From Bacillota bacterium (GTDB taxonomy: Bacteria; Bacillota; Clostridia; Christensenellales; CAG-138), in assembly GCA_023426265.1 (NCBI GenBank), contig JAFABA010000002.1:1-22984 (forward strand): a stretch of DNA of 22,984 nt, written 5' to 3'. How positions within the stretch are numbered: position 1 is the stretch's first letter; every line of letters starts with the position of its first letter. Below the pieces are notes generated by a model. The model saw nothing but the letters and a program-made list of their open reading frames with translations. It was not told where the DNA came from and ran no database searches. Of this stretch, positions 22,789-22,984 are shown in pieces. A program made the position numbers and the translations under genes.

Positions 22789-22984
22789 GCAGTATTGTTC
22801 TTGCTTTCTGGCGGCGGATCGGCGTTGTTTGAAAAACCGCTGCAGGCGGTTATGCGGATGGCACTACCGCATACATCCTGAAACAGGCCGGCATATGTAT
22901 TATTGACGAGCTTGAGAATAATAACGCCTATGTGGCGTTGGAAGCATGCGGCGGGCTCATTAAAACCGGTCCAACCGGTACGAA
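22789..22984 (+). pseudogene. Type-2 glycerate kinase (MOFRL family) remnant with internal deletion
   Basis: No intact reading frame is present, but two pieces of one family are visible. In the frame from 22789 the DNA encodes AVLFLLSGGGSALFEKPL, matching the N-terminal nucleotide-site motif of GckA/TtuD-type glycerate kinases. From 22836, in another frame and running to the window end, it encodes TAAGGYADGTTAYILKQAG, then ELENNNAYVALEA and GGLIKTGPTGT. This matches the C-terminal MOFRL part of the same family. A full protein has a few hundred residues between these motifs, so most of the middle is missing and the join is out of frame, at or near ACCGCTGCAGGCGG (22836-22849). The gene starts right after araC with no start codon or ribosome site. 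Family assignment is from memory. An assembly error at the contig end is an alternative. Confidence 0.7.

Noticed and set aside
1..22984. tRNA, rRNA, CRISPR array, intact transposase or integrase
   Set aside because: I found no such structures or protein motifs on either strand.

Overview
The window looks like chromosomal DNA of an anaerobic, mid-GC member of the Bacillota (Clostridia). The reasons are an oxygen-sensitive glycyl radical enzyme with its radical-SAM activase, strong AGGAGG-type ribosome binding sites, lipoprotein binding proteins with Pro/Thr/Ala-rich linkers, a DeoR regulator and an AraC regulator, and a maltose-type (CUT1) importer without its own ATPase. I cannot name the species. 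I see no tRNA, rRNA, CRISPR array or intact insertion sequence.

Left edge (1-1852, + strand): the C-terminal end of an FtsX-like ABC permease, then a secreted NlpC/P60 peptidase. The peptidase core resembles cell-wall hydrolases of conjugative transposons, but its N-terminus is short and its C-terminal tail is unrecognised. This edge may be the scar of a mobile element.

Main cluster (1853-13141, all - strand, transcribed right to left): ribose-type binding protein, dual-domain ATPase, permease, a shikimate dehydrogenase-like oxidoreductase with an altered substrate loop, a DeoR regulator, a GCVE-type glycyl radical enzyme, its activase, a 609-residue ROK-like protein and a ribulose-/allulose-phosphate 3-epimerase-like protein. 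Spacing is tight, with two ATGA overlaps and one TAA-ATG junction. A near-consensus promoter lies at 13255-13283. A ribokinase-like gene (13573-14517) is transcribed divergently from its own promoter in the same 431-bp gap. Together these suggest import and phosphorylation of a sugar, polyol or cyclitol, an oxidation or reduction by the AroE-like enzyme, radical C-O cleavage by the glycyl radical enzyme, and 3-epimerisation of a keto-sugar phosphate into central metabolism. I cannot match this gene combination to a described pathway, and it is the best candidate here for a new system.

Second cluster (14750-22773): an AraC regulator (+) diverges from a - strand unit of two CUT1 permeases, a lipoprotein binding protein, a hairpin terminator, a cytosolic GH3 beta-glucosidase and an amidohydrolase of the 8-oxoguanine deaminase/TrzN-like subgroup. 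Pairing a beta-glucosidase with a heterocycle deaminase-like enzyme hints at import and breakdown of an N-heterocycle glucoside, but this is speculative. A strong hairpin at 14647-14685 separates the two clusters.

Right edge (22789-22984): a remnant of a type-2 glycerate kinase gene (MOFRL family). Its N-terminal GGGSALFE motif is joined out of frame to the C-terminal segment, which indicates an internal deletion.
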